The notes under the pieces: generated by a model
What the model was told of the DNA's origin: nothing
Database searches by the model: none
What the model saw: only the letters and a program-made list of their open reading frames with translations
Shown here: positions 11,921 to 21,371 of the stretch, one piece after another
Layout: each line of letters opens with the position of its first letter
Position numbering within the stretch: position 1 is the first letter of the stretch
Assembly (NCBI RefSeq): GCF_022763245.1
Contig: NZ_JALEGV010000005.1
Coordinates: 62,001-126,000, forward strand
Direction of reading: 5' to 3'
Origin: Oricola sp.
Lineage (GTDB): Bacteria > Pseudomonadota > Alphaproteobacteria > Rhizobiales > Rhizobiaceae
DNA: 64,000 nt
Program-made: the position numbers and the translations under genes

Positions 11921-12073
11921 CGGACCGGTTATCGCGCGGCGCGGCGGGAAAGGAAAGTCGCCGCGAAGAAAGGGAAGCGGCGACGGCAGGCTGAGGGGGA
12001 AGGCCTGCCGCCGCCTGTGTTGCCTGTCCGGGGGGATGACATGGTTCGGTCCGGACAGCCAAACAGATCAGGA

Positions 12074-13603
12074 TCAGCCGCGGCCGATCGGCAACGCCAC
12101 GAAGCGGCTCGTGTCGCCGCGTTCCAGCAGCATCAGCGCTGCCTTGCGGCCGGTTTCGGCAACCGAGTCGAGAGCCTTCTCGATGTCGTCCGCCGAAGCC
12201 ACGGCTTCGTTGTTGACCTCGACGATCTTCTCGCCGGCGCGGATGCCGGCCTCGCCTGCAGCGCTGTCCGGATCGACGTCGGTGACGACGACGCCGACGC
12301 CGTCTTCAGCCGGGGCGACCGTCAGGCCGAAATCGGCAAGCGCGGTCTCGGGCGCCTCGTCGGTCGCGGCCGGAGCGGCGGCCTGGTCGCCGGAGGGCAG
12401 TTCGCCCAGCTCGACCGTGATCGTGCGTTCCTTGCCGCGACGGATGACCGTCACCTCGATCTTGGTGCCCGGATCGAAGCCGGCAATCTCGCGGGCCAGT
12501 TCACGCGGGCCCTTGACGTCGTTGCCGTTGATCGCGGTGATGATGTCGCCGGAGCGGATGCCCGCCTTGGCGGCCGGCGCGTCTTCCTGCGGATCTGCGA
12601 CCAGCGCGCCCTCGGTGCGCTCCAGGCCGAGCGATTCCGCGATGTCGGCGGTCACCGGCTGGATGGCGACGCCGAGCCAGCCGCGCTCGACCGTGCCGTC
12701 GTCCATCAGTTCGGCGATCACGCCCTTGGCGACCGAGGCCGGAACGGCAAACGCGATGCCGACATTGCCGCCCGACGGCGAATAGATCGCGGTGTTGATG
12801 CCGACGACTTCGCCGTTGAGGTTGAAGGTCGGGCCACCGGAGTTGCCGCGGTTCACCGCCGCGTCGATCTGGATGAAGTCGTCATAGGGGCCGGCGCCGA
12901 TGTCACGGCCGCGGGCCGAGACGATGCCGGCGGTCACGGTGCCGCCGAGGCCGAACGGGTTGCCGACGGCCACCACCCAGTCGCCGACGCGCACCTTCGT
13001 GTCGTCCGCGAAGGCGACATAGGTGAAGGTGCGTTCTTCCTCGACCTTCAGGAGCGCGAGGTCGGTGCGCGGGTCGGCGCCGATCAGCTCGGCGTCGAGT
13101 TCGGTGCCGTCATCCATGACGACCGTGAACTCGGTGCCGCCCTCGACCACGTGGTTGTTGGTCACCAGGAAGCCGTCTTCGGAGATGAAGAAGCCGGAGC
13201 CCTGGGAAACCGGGCGGGCGCGGCGCGGACGGTCGGAACGGCGCTGGTTGTTGCCGTCGGGGCCGCGGAACTGCGGGCCGAATTCCTTGAAGAACTTCTT
13301 CAGCGGATGATTGTCCGGCAGGTCGTCGAACCCGCCGCCAAAGCCGCCGCCACCGAAATCGGAGGCCGGCTGGATGTTGGATTTAACGCGCACCGACACG
13401 ACGGCGGGCGAAACCTTTTCGATGATGTCTGCAAATCCCGGCGCGGCCGCAGGCGTCTCGACGCGGACGGCCTCGGCATTGGCAATGCCGGTGGTCGCGC
13501 TGGAGAAGCCGGCGATCCCGACGCCAAGCACGGTCGAGGCCACGAGTGCGGCGGCGATCTTGTTAACGACGGTTTTGCGGGAAGAGGTATTGGGGGTCTT
13601 CAT
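12074..13603 (-). CDS. degP: Periplasmic serine protease DegP/HtrA (Do family)
   Basis: This 509-residue exported protease and chaperone clears misfolded envelope proteins. It has a signal peptide (~45 residues, ending ANAEA), a trypsin-like domain with catalytic His151 (TNNHVV), Asp181 (RTDLALL) and Ser255 (GNSGGP), and two PDZ domains (~290-390 and ~430-500). A Gly/Phe-rich LA-loop-like insert lies near residues 82-92. I start at the ATG at 13603, nine bases after GTGAGGA, rather than the adjacent TTG. It is the first gene before the OmpR-type two-component pair. Confidence 0.93.
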   Translation of the reverse strand: MKTPNTSSRKTVVNKIAAALVASTVLGVGIAGFSSATTGIANAEAVRVETPAAAPGFADIIEKVSPAVVSVRVKSNIQPASDFGGGGFGGGFDDLPDNHPLKKFFKEFGPQFRGPDGNNQRRSDRPRRARPVSQGSGFFISEDGFLVTNNHVVEGGTEFTVVMDDGTELDAELIGADPRTDLALLKVEEERTFTYVAFADDTKVRVGDWVVAVGNPFGLGGTVTAGIVSARGRDIGAGPYDDFIQIDAAVNRGNSGGPTFNLNGEVVGINTAIYSPSGGNVGIAFAVPASVAKGVIAELMDDGTVERGWLGVAIQPVTADIAESLGLERTEGALVADPQEDAPAAKAGIRSGDIITAINGNDVKGPRELAREIAGFDPGTKIEVTVIRRGKERTITVELGELPSGDQAAAPAATDEAPETALADFGLTVAPAEDGVGVVVTDVDPDSAAGEAGIRAGEKIVEVNNEAVASADDIEKALDSVAETGRKAALMLLERGDTSRFVALPIGRG

Positions 13604-13751
13604 CAATTCACGTCCTCACGTTTGAATTGGCAGGCCGGGGGACCTCCCGGTCTTGAGGACAGATATAGGAAAGCGAAAATTACATGCGGCTTTCCGGAAG
13701 ATGAAAATTTCGTAATGTTGGGGCGGGAAGCCGCATGGGGCGGGCCAGCAG

Positions 13752-15350
13752 ATGGCGAGGCTTCTCCGGAAACAGGCAATGTCGATAAAGAAAAAGACCA
13801 TCCTCGCCGTGATCGGCGTCCTTCTCGCGTTCGTCGTGGTCGCGGGTTCGTTCTTCGCCGTGCAGGCCGCGAAGGTCGGCGCGATCTTCGCGGCCAATGA
13901 CGCGCTGAAGAGCGAGGGCTACTACCTGTCGGAGTTCGAGTTCGAGATGCTGAGCGTCTCCTACTATCTCGACAAGGGCCGATATCGCGACGGGCTGCGC
14001 CGGCTGAACGAGATGCACAGGAAGCTCGTCCGGCGCGAGGGGCTCATCAAGGTGCCCGAATTCGCGGACGCCAGGGCGCGGCTGGAGTTCTATCTCGACC
14101 GGCAGAACCCGGAGACCGGGGCCTTCTATCCCAATGGCGACGACCCGGTCCTGGCCTATGCCGGCGTGACGGCGAACATGATCAACCTGATCGAGGACCT
14201 GTCGCGCCAGGCGGGCGAACCCTTCCGGCTGAAGCATCCGCTGCGCTTCCTGGAACGCGTCGACACGCCCGAGGAGATGACCGCGACGCTGGACGACGCG
14301 GGCCGGGTCGGTTTCGTCGGCACCAAATTGAAACCGCTCTTCGTCAGCGCGATCGAATTGAACGACCTGCTCGAACAGTGCGAGCAACTCGCGATCTATC
14401 CGTTTCCCGCCGACGCGCGCACGGCCTTCCTGCGCTGGTTCTACGACAATCAGGACGCGGAGACCGGGCTCTGGGGTCCGCGCGACCGATCGACCGGCGC
14501 GATGATCGACGGGGGCGACATCGGCGACAGCGGCAAGGTCATCAAGCTCTTCGTGGACGGCAACGGCGACGACCTGCGCCCGGAATTCCCGCTTCGCTAC
14601 GCCGACCGGATCTTCGCCTCGGCGATCGAGCGGCTGTCGGCGCCTCTGCCCTCGCGCCTCGACGAGATGCATCGCTGGATCATCGACCGCGACCGCGGCT
14701 TCCGCTTCCTGACCAAATATGTCTGGAGCCACGGGCGCGAAGACGACCACGAAACGGTGCGGGCGCTGCTGCGGGATTTCGTCACGCTGCGCTTCGAGCG
14801 TTTCTTCGTTCCGGCCGACGGCGCGTTCAGCCTCTATCCGGATTCAGGTGGAGCCAATCTCGACGGCACCAGCGAGGCCGCCGGCATGCTCGACTATATC
14901 GGCGCGCTCTCGGCGGACCGGCAGTCAGCGCTCTGGGGCGATCCGGCCGATCTCGGCACCGTCCGTGTCGCCGCTCTAAATGCCACGGCGATCGAGCCGC
15001 TTGCCGGCAAGGCCGACATCAACGCGATCCGCTTCTACGCGGCCGATCCGCAGAGCGACTACCTCGGCAAGGTCGCGGCAATCCATTATCCGCGACCGAC
15101 GCCCGTCCTCGACATGGTCGAACTGGTGCCGGCAATGGAACACTGGCTCGACACGACGGACCAGATGATGGGCAATTGGGGATCGAAGGACGGTATCGGC
15201 GAGCGGCTCTCGGCGGTGACGGTCGATCCGGCGCCGGTGATCGAGGCCGGCGGGCTCGATCAGCTGCTGCGCGAAAACGGCCGTCTTGTCGCGGTCGGCT
15301 TCGACGTGTTGCAGGCCCCGCGCTACAGGCTGGCGATCGAGCCGGAATAG
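13752..15350 (+). CDS. Membrane-anchored protein with toroid-like repeats, unknown function
   Basis: This 532-residue protein has a basic N-terminus and a single TM segment at ~16-36, so most of it should lie in the periplasm. The body has repeated FL-x-x-Q-(N/D)-x-ETG-x-(F/W)-x-P motifs (DRQNPETGAFYPN near 116, YDNQDAETGLWGP near 232). These resemble the QW-like repeats of alpha/alpha-toroid proteins such as prenyltransferases and terpene cyclases. I do not recognise the family, and no DxDD-type cyclase motif is evident. An alternative start is the ATG at 13779, which also begins right before the TM. It is divergent from degP and converges on the OsmC fusion gene. Confidence 0.6.
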   Translation: MARLLRKQAMSIKKKTILAVIGVLLAFVVVAGSFFAVQAAKVGAIFAANDALKSEGYYLSEFEFEMLSVSYYLDKGRYRDGLRRLNEMHRKLVRREGLIKVPEFADARARLEFYLDRQNPETGAFYPNGDDPVLAYAGVTANMINLIEDLSRQAGEPFRLKHPLRFLERVDTPEEMTATLDDAGRVGFVGTKLKPLFVSAIELNDLLEQCEQLAIYPFPADARTAFLRWFYDNQDAETGLWGPRDRSTGAMIDGGDIGDSGKVIKLFVDGNGDDLRPEFPLRYADRIFASAIERLSAPLPSRLDEMHRWIIDRDRGFRFLTKYVWSHGREDDHETVRALLRDFVTLRFERFFVPADGAFSLYPDSGGANLDGTSEAAGMLDYIGALSADRQSALWGDPADLGTVRVAALNATAIEPLAGKADINAIRFYAADPQSDYLGKVAAIHYPRPTPVLDMVELVPAMEHWLDTTDQMMGNWGSKDGIGERLSAVTVDPAPVIEAGGLDQLLRENGRLVAVGFDVLQAPRYRLAIEPE

Positions 15351-15356
15351 GCTCGC

Positions 15357-16589
15357 CTACTTGCTCCCGGCCTCGACCACGGTGACCACCTTGGCATTGC
15401 CTTCGAGCGTGCGGTGCACCGGGCACTTGTTGGCGATTTCCTCCAGCTTGTCGGCCAGTTCCGGCGCGACGTCGCCCTTCACCGAGATGTGTCGCTCGAA
15501 ACGGTCGATCTTGCCGCCATGGGCGCGTTCCTCGTCGGTGCATTCGGCGCAGTCGGCGGCATGCACCTTCGCGTGGCTGACATCGACCGTGACCGCGCCG
15601 AGGCTCAGCTTCTTGAAGTCGGCATACATGCGCAACGTCATCGCCGTGCAGGCGCCCAGCGCCGCACCCAGCAGGTCATAGGGCGACGGCCCGCTGTCCG
15701 TGCCGCCGGCCGACACCGGCTCGTCGGCGAAGAAGCGATGCAGTCCGGCCTGCACGGTGTTCTGGAATTTCGACTGCCGGGTCTCGGAGACGCGGACATT
15801 CTCGATCGGCTTCTCGCCCTGCGGCTCGTCGGCGGGAAGGAAGCGCGTCGCCCAGCCGGAAATCACATGGGCGGCGAAATCGGCGTCTTCCGGCTTGGTC
15901 AGCAGGTGGTCTGCATGGTCGAGCGAGACGTAGCTCTTCGGATGCCGCGCCGCCAGGAAGATGCGTTCCGCATTGTCGATGCCGACGACCTCGTCGAGCG
16001 GCGAATGCATGATCAGCAGCGAGGCCTTCAGCTTCGGCAGCCGGTCGAGGAGATTGGTCTTGCGGGCGGCTTCGAGGAACTGCCTGCCAACGCGGAAATG
16101 CCGGCCGCCAAGCGTCACCTCCGCCTCGCCGTCGCGCTCGATATCCACCAGCTCGTCGCCGAACATGCGCAGCACGTGCTCGGTGTCGGCCGGCGCGCCG
16201 ATGGTGACGACGCCCTTGACCTCGGGGATTTCGTGGGCGGCGGCCAGCACCGCCGCGCCGCCGAGCGAATGGCCGATCAGCATGACCGGCGCTTCAAGCG
16301 TCTCGCGCATGTGGTCGGCGGCGGCCACCAGATCGGCGACATTGGAGCGAAACGAGGTGTTGGCGAACTCGCCCTCGGACGATCCCAGCCCGGTGAAATC
16401 GAAGCGCAGCACCGCGATTCCCAGCCGCGACAGGTTGGAGGCGATGCGGCGCGCGGCGAGGATGTCCTTGGTGCAGGTGAAGCAGTGGGCAAACAGCGCG
16501 CAACCGCGCAGCGGGCCGTCCGGCAGGTCCAGCCTCGCGGCCAGCGTTTCGCCCGATGCGGAGGCAAATTCCCGCTTTTCCGTGGCCAT
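15357..16589 (-). CDS. Alpha/beta hydrolase - OsmC fusion protein
   Basis: This 410-residue two-domain protein combines two activities. Residues ~1-250 are an alpha/beta hydrolase with the nucleophile Ser in GHSLGG (Ser108), an Asp in SPLDEVV and a His in DHADH. Residues ~265-410 are an OsmC-type peroxiredoxin domain with the two redox cysteines in LGACTAMTLRMYA and CPVHRTLEG. OsmC proteins reduce organic hydroperoxides. The fusion is known as a recurrent architecture, and the hydrolase half may supply or process lipid substrates. The ATG at 16589 follows GGAG at a 7-base spacing. It lies just downstream of ccmH on the same strand, 32 bases apart. Confidence 0.88.
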   Translation of the reverse strand: MATEKREFASASGETLAARLDLPDGPLRGCALFAHCFTCTKDILAARRIASNLSRLGIAVLRFDFTGLGSSEGEFANTSFRSNVADLVAAADHMRETLEAPVMLIGHSLGGAAVLAAAHEIPEVKGVVTIGAPADTEHVLRMFGDELVDIERDGEAEVTLGGRHFRVGRQFLEAARKTNLLDRLPKLKASLLIMHSPLDEVVGIDNAERIFLAARHPKSYVSLDHADHLLTKPEDADFAAHVISGWATRFLPADEPQGEKPIENVRVSETRQSKFQNTVQAGLHRFFADEPVSAGGTDSGPSPYDLLGAALGACTAMTLRMYADFKKLSLGAVTVDVSHAKVHAADCAECTDEERAHGGKIDRFERHISVKGDVAPELADKLEEIANKCPVHRTLEGNAKVVTVVEAGSK

Positions 16590-16621
16590 CACAGTCTCCG
16601 GTTCAATCGGGCGCCCGGCGA

Positions 16622-17101
16622 CTACCGGTCGCCGGTGTCGCTGTCCGACATGATCTTGGCGAGGCGTTCCTGCTCGTCCGACGTGAGCCTGGCCGGCGCG
16701 AGGTTGCGGCGCGACCGGAAGAGAAAGATCATCGTGATACCGCCCAGGAGGAGGCCGATCGCCGGCGTCGCCCAGAGGAGCAGGTTGCGGGCCGAAAAAC
16801 GCGGCTGCAGCAGCACGAATTCGCCGTAGCGCGAGACGACGTAGTCCATCACCTGCTCGTTGGTGTCGCCCTGCACGATGCGCTCGCGCACGATGACGCG
16901 CAGGTCATGGGCCAGCTCGGCGTCGGAATCGTCGATCGACTGGTTCTGGCAGACGAGGCAGCGCAGCTTCGCCGAGATGTCGCGCGCGCGCTGCTCCAGC
17001 GCCGGATCCTGAAGGATCTCGTCCGGCGTGACGGCATGGGCGCCGCCGACCGTGGCGAAGACCAGCGTCAGCGCAAGCAGGAGACGTCGCATCACATCCA
17101 T
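16622..17101 (-). CDS. ccmH: Cytochrome c maturation protein CcmH (CycL)
   Basis: This 159-residue protein has an N-terminal signal segment, the conserved redox motif LRCLVCQNQSI with Cys48 and Cys51, a helical bundle, and a C-terminal TM (~106-127). It faces the periplasm and keeps apocytochrome c thiols reduced for heme ligation by CcmF. The start lies 4 bases after the ccmF stop; a second ATG at 17092 is also possible. Confidence 0.95.
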   Translation of the reverse strand: MDVMRRLLLALTLVFATVGGAHAVTPDEILQDPALEQRARDISAKLRCLVCQNQSIDDSDAELAHDLRVIVRERIVQGDTNEQVMDYVVSRYGEFVLLQPRFSARNLLLWATPAIGLLLGGITMIFLFRSRRNLAPARLTSDEQERLAKIMSDSDTGDR

Positions 17102-17105
17102 CCCC

Positions 17106-19094
17106 CTACTCCGCCGCCGCCAGCGTTTCGCGGCGCTTGGCCGACGGGGTCGGCGCGCCGATGCGCAGCCGGCGGTCGGACAGCGAGAACAGGCCGCCGA
17201 TCATCATCAGCACCGGCCCGAGCCAGATCAGAGTCACCTGCGGCTTCCACCACAGCCGCACCACGATCTGGTCGGTGCCTTCGACCGGATCCCCCAGCGC
17301 GACATAGACCTGCGAGAAACCGGTCGTGTGGATGCCGGCCTCGGTGGTCGGCATGCCGCGCGCCGTGTAGAGCCGCTTGGCCGGGGCGATCGTCGCGATC
17401 GGATCGCTGTCGCGGTAGACGACGAAGGTCGCCACGTCCTCGGTGAAGTTCGGCCCCTCGCGCGCTTCCACGTTGTCGAAGGAGATGACGTAGCCGGCCA
17501 GTTCCGTGCTGTCGCCCGGAGACATGCGCAGCACGCGCTCCTGCTGGAAGGCGGAGACAGAGACGATGCCGAGAACCGCGACGCCAAGCCCCGCATGGGC
17601 AAACGCCGTGCCCCAGACCGAGCGCGGCATGCCGGACAGGCGGGCCGCCGCCTTGGACAGCCCCGCTTTCGGGAGACCGGATTTCTGCCAGACCTCGGCG
17701 AAGGAGCCGAACAGGAGCCAGAAGCCGATGGCGATGCCGAAGGCCGCGAGCACCGGCGCACCGGTCGCGAACCATAGCGTGACGAGCCCCGCCACCAGCG
17801 CTATGCCGGCGAAGACATAGAGCCGCTGCGCCGCGCCGTAGATGTCGCCGCGCTTCCAGGCCAGAAGCGGACCGAACGGCACCGCCAGCAGAAGCGGGAC
17901 CATCAGCGGCACGAAGGTCGCGTCGAAATAGGGCGCGCCGACGGAAATCTTCTCGCCGGTCACCGCCTCGACGGCCAGCGGATAGAGCGTCCCGACGAAG
18001 ACGGTCGCCGTGGCGGTCGTCAGCACGAGGTTGTTGAGGACGAGGCCGCCCTCGCGCGAGATCGGGTGGAACATGCCGCCGTTCGAGAGCGACGACGACC
18101 GCAGCGCGAACAGGATCAGCGCGCCGCCGATGAAGAACACCAGGATGCCCAGGATGACGACGCCGCGCGTCGGGTCGGTCGCGAAGGCATGCACCGAGGT
18201 CAGCACGCCGGACCGCACCAGGAAGGTGCCGAGCAGCGACAGCGAGAAGGCCAGAATGGCGAGCAGCACGGTCCAGACCTTCAGCGCCTCGCGCTTTTCC
18301 ATCACGAGGGCCGAATGCAGCAGCGCGGTGCCGGCCAGCCACGGCATGAAGGAGGCGTTTTCCACCGGGTCCCAGAACCACCAGCCGCCCCAGCCGAGTT
18401 CGTAATAGGCCCAGTAGGAGCCCATCGCGATGCCGGCGGTCAGGAAGATCCAGGCCGCGAGCGTCCACGGCCGCACCCAGCGCGCCCAGGCCGCGTCGAT
18501 GCGCCCTTCGATCAGGGCGGCAATGGCGAAGGAGAAGCAGATCGAGAAGCCGACATAGCCGAGATAGAGGAGCGGCGGATGGATCGCGAGGCCGACATCC
18601 TGGAGGATCGGGTTCAGGTCATTGCCCTCGAACGGCGCCGGCGACAGGCGTTCGAAAGGGTTGGAGGTGAACAGGATGAAGCCGGTGAAGGCGGTCGCGA
18701 TCAGACCCTGCACGGAAATCACCATGGCCCGCAGGCTCGGCGGCAGGTTGGAGCCGAACAGCGCCACCAGCGCGCCGAACAGCGCCAGGATCAGCACCCA
18801 CAGCATCATGGAGCCTTCGTGGTTCCCCCACACGCCGGTGATCTTGTAGAGCATCGGCTTTTGCGAGTGCGAATTCTCGACGACGTTGAGCAGCGAGAAA
18901 TCGGACGTCACATAGGCCCAGGTCAGGACGGTGAAGGAGAACGCGAGCGCCGCGAACACGGCGAAGGCGAGATTGGGCGCCATGGCCACCTGGCGGTCGT
19001 CGCCGGTCTTCACGCCGACGAACGGCACCACCGTCTGCAGGATCGCCAGGATCAGCGCGAGTACGAGGGAATAGTGTCCGAGTTCGACGATCAT
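17106..19094 (-). CDS. ccmF: Heme lyase subunit CcmF (CycK)
   Basis: This 662-residue polytopic membrane protein of the HemeHandling family has about 15 hydrophobic segments. The tryptophan-rich WWD signature is clear (WGGWWFWDPVENASFMPWL, residues ~235-253), flanked by conserved periplasmic His residues (for example VWGNHEGS and IHPPLL). It takes heme from holo-CcmE and attaches it to apocytochrome CXXCH motifs with CcmH and CcmI. The start overlaps the ccmE stop by 4 bases (ATGA). Confidence 0.96.
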   Translation of the reverse strand: MIVELGHYSLVLALILAILQTVVPFVGVKTGDDRQVAMAPNLAFAVFAALAFSFTVLTWAYVTSDFSLLNVVENSHSQKPMLYKITGVWGNHEGSMMLWVLILALFGALVALFGSNLPPSLRAMVISVQGLIATAFTGFILFTSNPFERLSPAPFEGNDLNPILQDVGLAIHPPLLYLGYVGFSICFSFAIAALIEGRIDAAWARWVRPWTLAAWIFLTAGIAMGSYWAYYELGWGGWWFWDPVENASFMPWLAGTALLHSALVMEKREALKVWTVLLAILAFSLSLLGTFLVRSGVLTSVHAFATDPTRGVVILGILVFFIGGALILFALRSSSLSNGGMFHPISREGGLVLNNLVLTTATATVFVGTLYPLAVEAVTGEKISVGAPYFDATFVPLMVPLLLAVPFGPLLAWKRGDIYGAAQRLYVFAGIALVAGLVTLWFATGAPVLAAFGIAIGFWLLFGSFAEVWQKSGLPKAGLSKAAARLSGMPRSVWGTAFAHAGLGVAVLGIVSVSAFQQERVLRMSPGDSTELAGYVISFDNVEAREGPNFTEDVATFVVYRDSDPIATIAPAKRLYTARGMPTTEAGIHTTGFSQVYVALGDPVEGTDQIVVRLWWKPQVTLIWLGPVLMMIGGLFSLSDRRLRIGAPTPSAKRRETLAAAE

Positions 19095-19543
19095 TGGGTC
19101 GCGCTCACTTCCTCGCCCTGCCAGTAGCCCTGCTCTTTCAGCCTGTCGGCGACTTCCTTGGGCATGTAGGTCTCGTCATGCTTGGCGAGCACGGTGTCGG
19201 CGAGAAAGCTGCCGTCCGTCTGCAGGGTGCCTTCGGCGATCACGCCCTGCCCTTCGCGGAACAGGTCCGGCAGGATGCCGGCATAGCGCACCAGCACGCG
19301 CTCGTTTGCATCCTCGATGGCGAATTCGACGCCGGAGGTCTCGGCGTTCTTCACCGAGCCGGTCTCGACAAGGCCGCCCAAGCGGATGCGGCCGCTGTTT
19401 TCCTGCGGCGCGGCCAGAAGCTCGGTCGGCGTGCGGAAAAAGGTGACCTGGTCGCTGAGCGCCGTCAGCACCAGCGCGACCGCCAGGCCGAGCATGGCGA
19501 GCGCGCCGAAGATCACGGTGGTGCGTTTCTGTTTGCGGGTCAT
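19091..19543 (-). CDS. ccmE: Heme chaperone CcmE (CycJ)
   Basis: This 150-residue protein is anchored by one N-terminal TM (~10-30) and has a periplasmic OB-fold beta barrel. The covalent heme ligand His122 and the axial Tyr126 are present in AKHDETYMPKEV. It carries heme from the CcmABCD module, which is not in this window, to CcmF. The start overlaps the ccmI stop and the stop overlaps the ccmF start, each by 4 bases. Confidence 0.96.
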   Translation of the reverse strand: MTRKQKRTTVIFGALAMLGLAVALVLTALSDQVTFFRTPTELLAAPQENSGRIRLGGLVETGSVKNAETSGVEFAIEDANERVLVRYAGILPDLFREGQGVIAEGTLQTDGSFLADTVLAKHDETYMPKEVADRLKEQGYWQGEEVSATQ

Positions 19544-20724
19544 TGTCCTTCTCCTCCGGAGGCCAGACCGAGCGTGGCGGCGAATTGCGCGACCGCGTCA
19601 CGCTTGGCCTCGTCCTGCGCGAAGGCCGCCAGGGCGCGCTCGAGGGCTTCCCTTGCGTCCGTTTCGCGACCAAGCACAAGATAAGAGCGGATCAGCCTTT
19701 GCCAACCGGCCAGGTCGTCCGGATTGTCGCGAAGCTTCGCGTCGAGCTGGGCGACCATGCCGGCGATCATCTCCGACCGGTCCTCCGCGCTCATTTCCTC
19801 GGCGTCGCGCATGGTCTCGGCATCGAGCTGCGGCGCCGGCGAACCCGGCGTGGCGGCCGTCGCCGGCGCGCCGAAACGGCGCAGGCCCTCGGCCGCGGCG
19901 GCCTGCCATTCCGGCGCGGCGTTCGGATCGCCGACCAGCGCTTGCCAGGCCCGCAGCGCGCCGGCCTCGTCGCCGGACTGTGCGGCGGCGAGCGCCATGA
20001 AGAAGCGTGCCCGGCTCTCGCCGGCGTCGATTTCCAGCGCCCGGACGAATTCGACCCGCGCATTGGCGTCCACGAGGCCGCCGGCCAGCATGTAATAGGC
20101 CTGGCCGAGGCCGGAGCGGCGCGCGGCGCTTTCGCCCTGGATGGCGATGGAGCGCTCAAACGCGTTGCGCGCGTCGGCCGCGCGGCCCAGCCGCAGATAC
20201 ATCGGCGCAAGCACGTCCCAGCCGCGCCCGTCATCGGGGTTCTGGTTCAGATGCGCCTCGGCGCGCGCGACGAGTTCGGTGATCTGCATGTCCTGCAGGT
20301 CCCGCGCCGCGACCTGCTCGCGCATCTCGGCGACGCGCGTGGCCAGGGGCTGCGAATCCATGCCGGGCGAGCCGGTCATCGTGTAGACGAGGATCGTGGC
20401 AAGCGGCGCGAAGACCGCGGCGGCGGCCAGCACCGGAGCGCCCGCCTGGCGCGCCTTGCCGGCGGCATTTTGCGACGCGTCGACGGCGTCCTGCGCGGCC
20501 AGCAGGCGGCGACCCATCTCGGCGCGCGCATAGTCGGCTTCGGCCGCGGGGATCGCGCCGCGCTCGATGTCGGCTTCCAGTTCGCGGAGCTGCTGCTTGT
20601 AGACCGTCAGGTCGAAGGCGTGCTCATCGGCGACGGCCTCGGCCTTCCTGCCGCGCAGCGCGGGCAGAAACACGAAGCCCATCAACAGGATGGTGAGCGA
20701 GGCGGCGGCAAGGACAAACAACAT
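19540..20724 (-). CDS. ccmI: Cytochrome c maturation protein CcmI (CycH)
   Basis: This 394-residue protein has two N-terminal TM segments (~3-22 and ~92-115) around a cytoplasmic coiled loop. A periplasmic tetratricopeptide-like domain follows (ARAEAHLNQNPDDGRGWDVL, APMYLRLGRAADA), with a second set of TPR-like helices near the C-terminus. CcmI chaperones apocytochrome c to the CcmF/CcmH lyase. It is the first gene of the four-gene ccmIEFH operon. Confidence 0.93.
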   Translation of the reverse strand: MLFVLAAASLTILLMGFVFLPALRGRKAEAVADEHAFDLTVYKQQLRELEADIERGAIPAAEADYARAEMGRRLLAAQDAVDASQNAAGKARQAGAPVLAAAAVFAPLATILVYTMTGSPGMDSQPLATRVAEMREQVAARDLQDMQITELVARAEAHLNQNPDDGRGWDVLAPMYLRLGRAADARNAFERSIAIQGESAARRSGLGQAYYMLAGGLVDANARVEFVRALEIDAGESRARFFMALAAAQSGDEAGALRAWQALVGDPNAAPEWQAAAAEGLRRFGAPATAATPGSPAPQLDAETMRDAEEMSAEDRSEMIAGMVAQLDAKLRDNPDDLAGWQRLIRSYLVLGRETDAREALERALAAFAQDEAKRDAVAQFAATLGLASGGEGQ

Positions 20725-20816
20725 GGCGGTGAAATAAAGATGCAGGCCAGACTTGCCAATGGATTTCGGCGTGACGCGACATTTTCACGCTCACGCCGAA
20801 GGCGCCTTGATCCTGA

Positions 20817-21266
20817 TCAGGTCAGCGGCGTCCAGCTGCCGTCCGAATTGCGGCACGCCGTGCCACGGCCGGTGACGGGAGCCCCGCCGGTGAGGACCGT
20901 GTGCGAATATTGGCGGCAATTCTGCGAGCCGACGCGGTAGGGCTGCGACGCCACGACCTCGCCGGTGAAGCTCGCGCCCGCCTCGCCCCAGGCGACCGAT
21001 TCGCCTGCCGGGGTGTATTCCAGCGCCTGGTATTCCGCCTGAAGGGCCGCGGTGCGGGTCGTCGGGCCCATCCTGGCCGCAAGGTCGTCGGAGAGCAGAC
21101 CACCATTGAGCGCCGAGACGAGCGCGGCGCCGGCCAGCTTGTTGTCGGAATCGAGAACGCCCGAAATCGGCCTGAAGGACAGGCTCGGAACCGACGAACC
21201 TGCCGTCGTGCAGCCAGCGGCCGCACCGGCCAGGGCCAGCGCCAGGATCTTCGTTACAATTCGCAT
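20817..21266 (-). CDS. Outer-membrane surface lipoprotein (RT0821/Lpp0805, 17-kDa antigen-like)
   Basis: This ~149-residue lipoprotein starts at MRIVTKILAL with a lipobox ending AAAGC. The C-terminal half has the signature of COG4520 surface proteins: a YQALEYTPAG-like segment, a Gly-rich strand, QNCRQYSHTV and GTACRNSDGSW, with two conserved Cys. A longer upstream frame exists but the lipobox favours this start. It sits between feuQ and ccmI on the same strand. Its role is unknown; it is probably structural in the envelope. Confidence 0.8.
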   Translation of the reverse strand: MRIVTKILALALAGAAAGCTTAGSSVPSLSFRPISGVLDSDNKLAGAALVSALNGGLLSDDLAARMGPTTRTAALQAEYQALEYTPAGESVAWGEAGASFTGEVVASQPYRVGSQNCRQYSHTVLTGGAPVTGRGTACRNSDGSWTPLT

Positions 21267-21371
21267 CGCCGTTCCGTTCAGGTCGAAGTCCATACGATCA
21301 TGCGGACAAAAGATGAATAAAACTATGACCGCAATTTGTTTCAATTGGAAATATTGACAGTTTCGTCAGGT

